From assembly GCA_022316685.1 (NCBI GenBank), contig JAKJHU010000024.1, forward strand, positions 2,116,501-2,180,500: a DNA stretch of 64,000 nt. Reading direction: 5' to 3'. The position numbers and the translations under genes were made by a program. Shown here in pieces: positions 62,324 through 64,000 of this stretch. This stretch comes from Progne subis subis (lineage: Eukaryota; Chordata; Aves; Passeriformes; Hirundinidae). The first letter of the stretch is position 1. Each line of letters starts with the position of its first letter. The notes beneath the pieces were generated by a model that saw nothing but the letters and a program-made list of their open reading frames with translations, had not been told where the DNA came from and ran no database searches.

Positions 62324-62482
62324 GTGTTTATGACACAAAAATCAACAGATCTCCATATACCTTCAAGGGATTTGAACCTTATTCCACAGTTTCTATAGAT
62401 GTGACTCCATATACCATCAGCAAACATAATACGACAATTGAAGGTGGAAGTAAAAGCTATAAATTTCAAACAAAAGAAGGAG
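62324..62482 (+). CDS. PTPRC: PTPRC d3 fibronectin type III exon, second half
   Basis: The exon has 159 bases (53 codons), phase 1/1, between tttcatttttcag and ggag/gtaaat. It reads SVYDTKINRSPYTFKGFEP, then YSTVSIDVTPYT, the tyrosine corner of an FN3 fold (human LKPYTKYVLSLHAY), a HNTT sequon, and ends YKFQTKEG, like human HFTTKS. This is the last PTPRC exon I can find. The next one, encoding d4, should lie to the right of the window. Confidence 0.88.
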
Positions 62483-64000
62483 GTAAATCTGTTTGCTAAC
62501 TGTTATGACCTAGGCTGATACTAACATAAAGAATTTGTACTTTCCTAGTGTAGTTAATTATATTTTCTACATGGTGTTAATACTAGCCAAGAAACTGATT
62601 AACAATAAAATAATTGTACTGACATTCATATCATTAGCATCCCTTTTAAAATTACTTAATGTTGATCTAGTTTTTTAATTTTGCGCTTTGTATTAGTATT
62701 TTTCATATATATATATACACATATATATATATATAAAAAAAACTTAAGAAGATTTCAGTAATTTGAAATTCTTGTGAAGTTTTTAGGAAGCATTATGTCC
62801 CAATATAAAGAAAAAAATTGAAATAAACAAAAAGAGAATTAAAAAGTTTGGTTTTTTCTTTGTGGCATGAAAGCTACAAAGAGGTGCAGCCTGTACCTTC
62901 TGTTGTGCAGTTATGTGTTTGCTGGAAGTAGACCCAGGCTACACCAACACTGTCCATCTGTAATGGATGTCAGTTTGGAAGTACCTGTACACAGCTTCCA
63001 ATATTAGGTTTACAGCAGGGTTAAAGATGAAAAAATGTGTGTCGACTCTTCTGCTGACAGAAAGGTCTGTGCATCTTTTTTGGGGCTGTCCTTTCAAATG
63101 TATAGTTTGAGGTATACAGGGATCAGAATTGTCACCTGGAGCCCCACAAAAAATAAAAGAGCTGATAGATTAATTTACTGATAAATATTAACAAGTTCAC
63201 CTGGGACTTAACTGTAATACAAGTTTAAATAGGGCTTTAATTTTTAGGCAGTCCTAAAATGATCATAGCTGTTTTCCCTACAAAAAATCTAGTTTGAGCA
63301 TATTATCTTTTGAAGCCCCCACTTTCTGGGTTACACTCATTTTTATAACTCAGGTGAAGATTAAAGTCTACAATATAAATTTATGGTTGTGCAAACAACC
63401 TCATTTCCCTTATTTTTTGAGAAATTAATGAATTGCATCATGAATTAATTAGACTTTCTCCAACTGTCACAGCAGTTGGTAATGAGTCAAGAAGGAAGTG
63501 GAAGAGTTTTATGGCTTCTTGAACTGAAGAATGTGTCAGTAGAACACAAGTCCTTGGAAGTAGGAAAACCCCTACATTTTATAAAAGATGTTTTCATCTT
63601 CAACAAACACATTGCCTCCAGAAATGTGCACTTTCTCCTTGTAACAGCCCTTTCAGCAGCATGCAGAATGGGAATCTAACTGATCTGCCCTGTGGATAAA
63701 AATGATCAGCTGTGATGTAATCTCACAGTCAGCCAAGCAAAATATCCCACCACTCCTCACATGGGATATTTGATCTCCTTACAGGTCTTAGCTCTTCATA
63801 TGATGAAAAAAGCAACTGCTGGGGTTTTTTTTCTTTTAATTTTTTTTCAATATGCTGTTTTGCAAGTTGACATGATTTTGCAGAAAATTTCCATGGTGGT
63901 GTTCTACTGAAATGTGGCTACTGAAATGAGGCTGCCTTACACAGACTGCTCCATTTTCTTTCTGAAAGGTTTTATCAGCTCTCGGTGAAAGGTCTCTTGG
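62483..64000 (+). other. PTPRC: PTPRC intron sequence to the window edge
   Basis: I searched for the d4 exon and found none. An acceptor-like cttacag at 63785 is followed by an open stretch, but it has no donor and no FN3 pattern. Confidence 0.6.
62705..62735. repeat. (AT)n microsatellite in PTPRC intron
   Basis: Two AT blocks separated by acac, 220 bases after the last visible PTPRC exon. Confidence 0.9.

Larger units (their letters stand above)
19424..64000 (+). other. PTPRC: PTPRC (CD45) gene, 5' part, runs past the right edge
   Basis: The gene model is built from ten exons spliced by eye: 19424-19541, 54135-54161, 55953-56093, 56879-56974, 58315-58347, 58565-58792, 59342-59467, 60263-60415, 61031-61165 and 62324-62482. 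All junctions are AG/GT and all ectodomain introns are phase 1, so exons can be skipped without shifting the frame. CD45 is a leukocyte transmembrane tyrosine phosphatase that activates Src-family kinases in T and B cells. What is present: signal peptide, mucin-like N-terminus, cysteine-rich d1, d2 and fibronectin-type d3. What is missing because the window ends: d4, the membrane helix and the two phosphatase domains. The 34.6-kb second intron followed by clustered small exons is the known layout of the mammalian gene. The non-coding first exon was not located. Identity rests on the signal peptide, exon order and phase, and domain content. Confidence 0.93.

Noticed and set aside
63785..63860. 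Possible next CD45 exon after an acceptor-like site
   Set aside because: Reads a few plausible codons, then T-rich sequence with no donor and no FN3 residues.
1..64000. CRISPR arrays, bacterial operons, tRNA or rRNA genes
   Set aside because: Nothing of these types is visible; the sequence is vertebrate nuclear DNA with introns.

Overview
The window looks like nuclear DNA from a bird. It is AT-rich and repeat-poor. Its dispersed repeats are avian in type: six short CR1 LINE 3' ends and one ERVL-like LTR with a primer-binding site. The only gene I can identify is PTPRC (CD45, the leukocyte receptor tyrosine phosphatase), on the + strand and running off the right edge. The organism assignment rests on the repeats and on a CD45 signal peptide close to, but clearly different from, the mammalian one.

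Layout. 1-19.2 kb is upstream of PTPRC and holds no gene I can name. It contains a CpG-rich block with an 18-bp minisatellite (1183-1374), an unidentified ~140-bp repeat present twice in opposite orientation (4853-4993 and 10715-10866), and a broken protein-like relic (9144-9463). At 19.2-19.54 kb are a cluster of PU.1-, IRF- and GATA-like motifs, the splice acceptor of PTPRC exon 2, and the exon with the start codon and signal peptide. 19.54-54.13 kb is a single 34.6-kb intron, which matches the very long intron 2 known in mammalian PTPRC. It carries the ERVL-like element in reverse orientation (~21.9-23.9 kb), CR1 fragments and long homopolymers. 54.1-62.5 kb holds nine more exons: a 9-codon exon 3, a Ser/Thr/Pro-rich exon (A-like), a second mucin-like exon with two N-glycosylation sequons, an 11-codon exon, a cysteine-rich d1 exon, two d2 exons and two d3 (fibronectin III) exons. 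Every ectodomain intron is phase 1, and together the exons give 388 codons plus one base. The last fibronectin domain, the membrane segment and both phosphatase domains lie beyond the window.

The most unusual structure is a ~1.37-kb GC-rich minisatellite (54532-55896, ~21-bp unit, roughly 65 copies). It fills most of intron 3 and ends about 56 bp before the A-like exon, the part of CD45 that is alternatively spliced in other vertebrates. It is transcribed as a UG-rich RNA and could influence exon choice. The giant open frames across it in all six frames are artefacts of a stop-free repeat unit.
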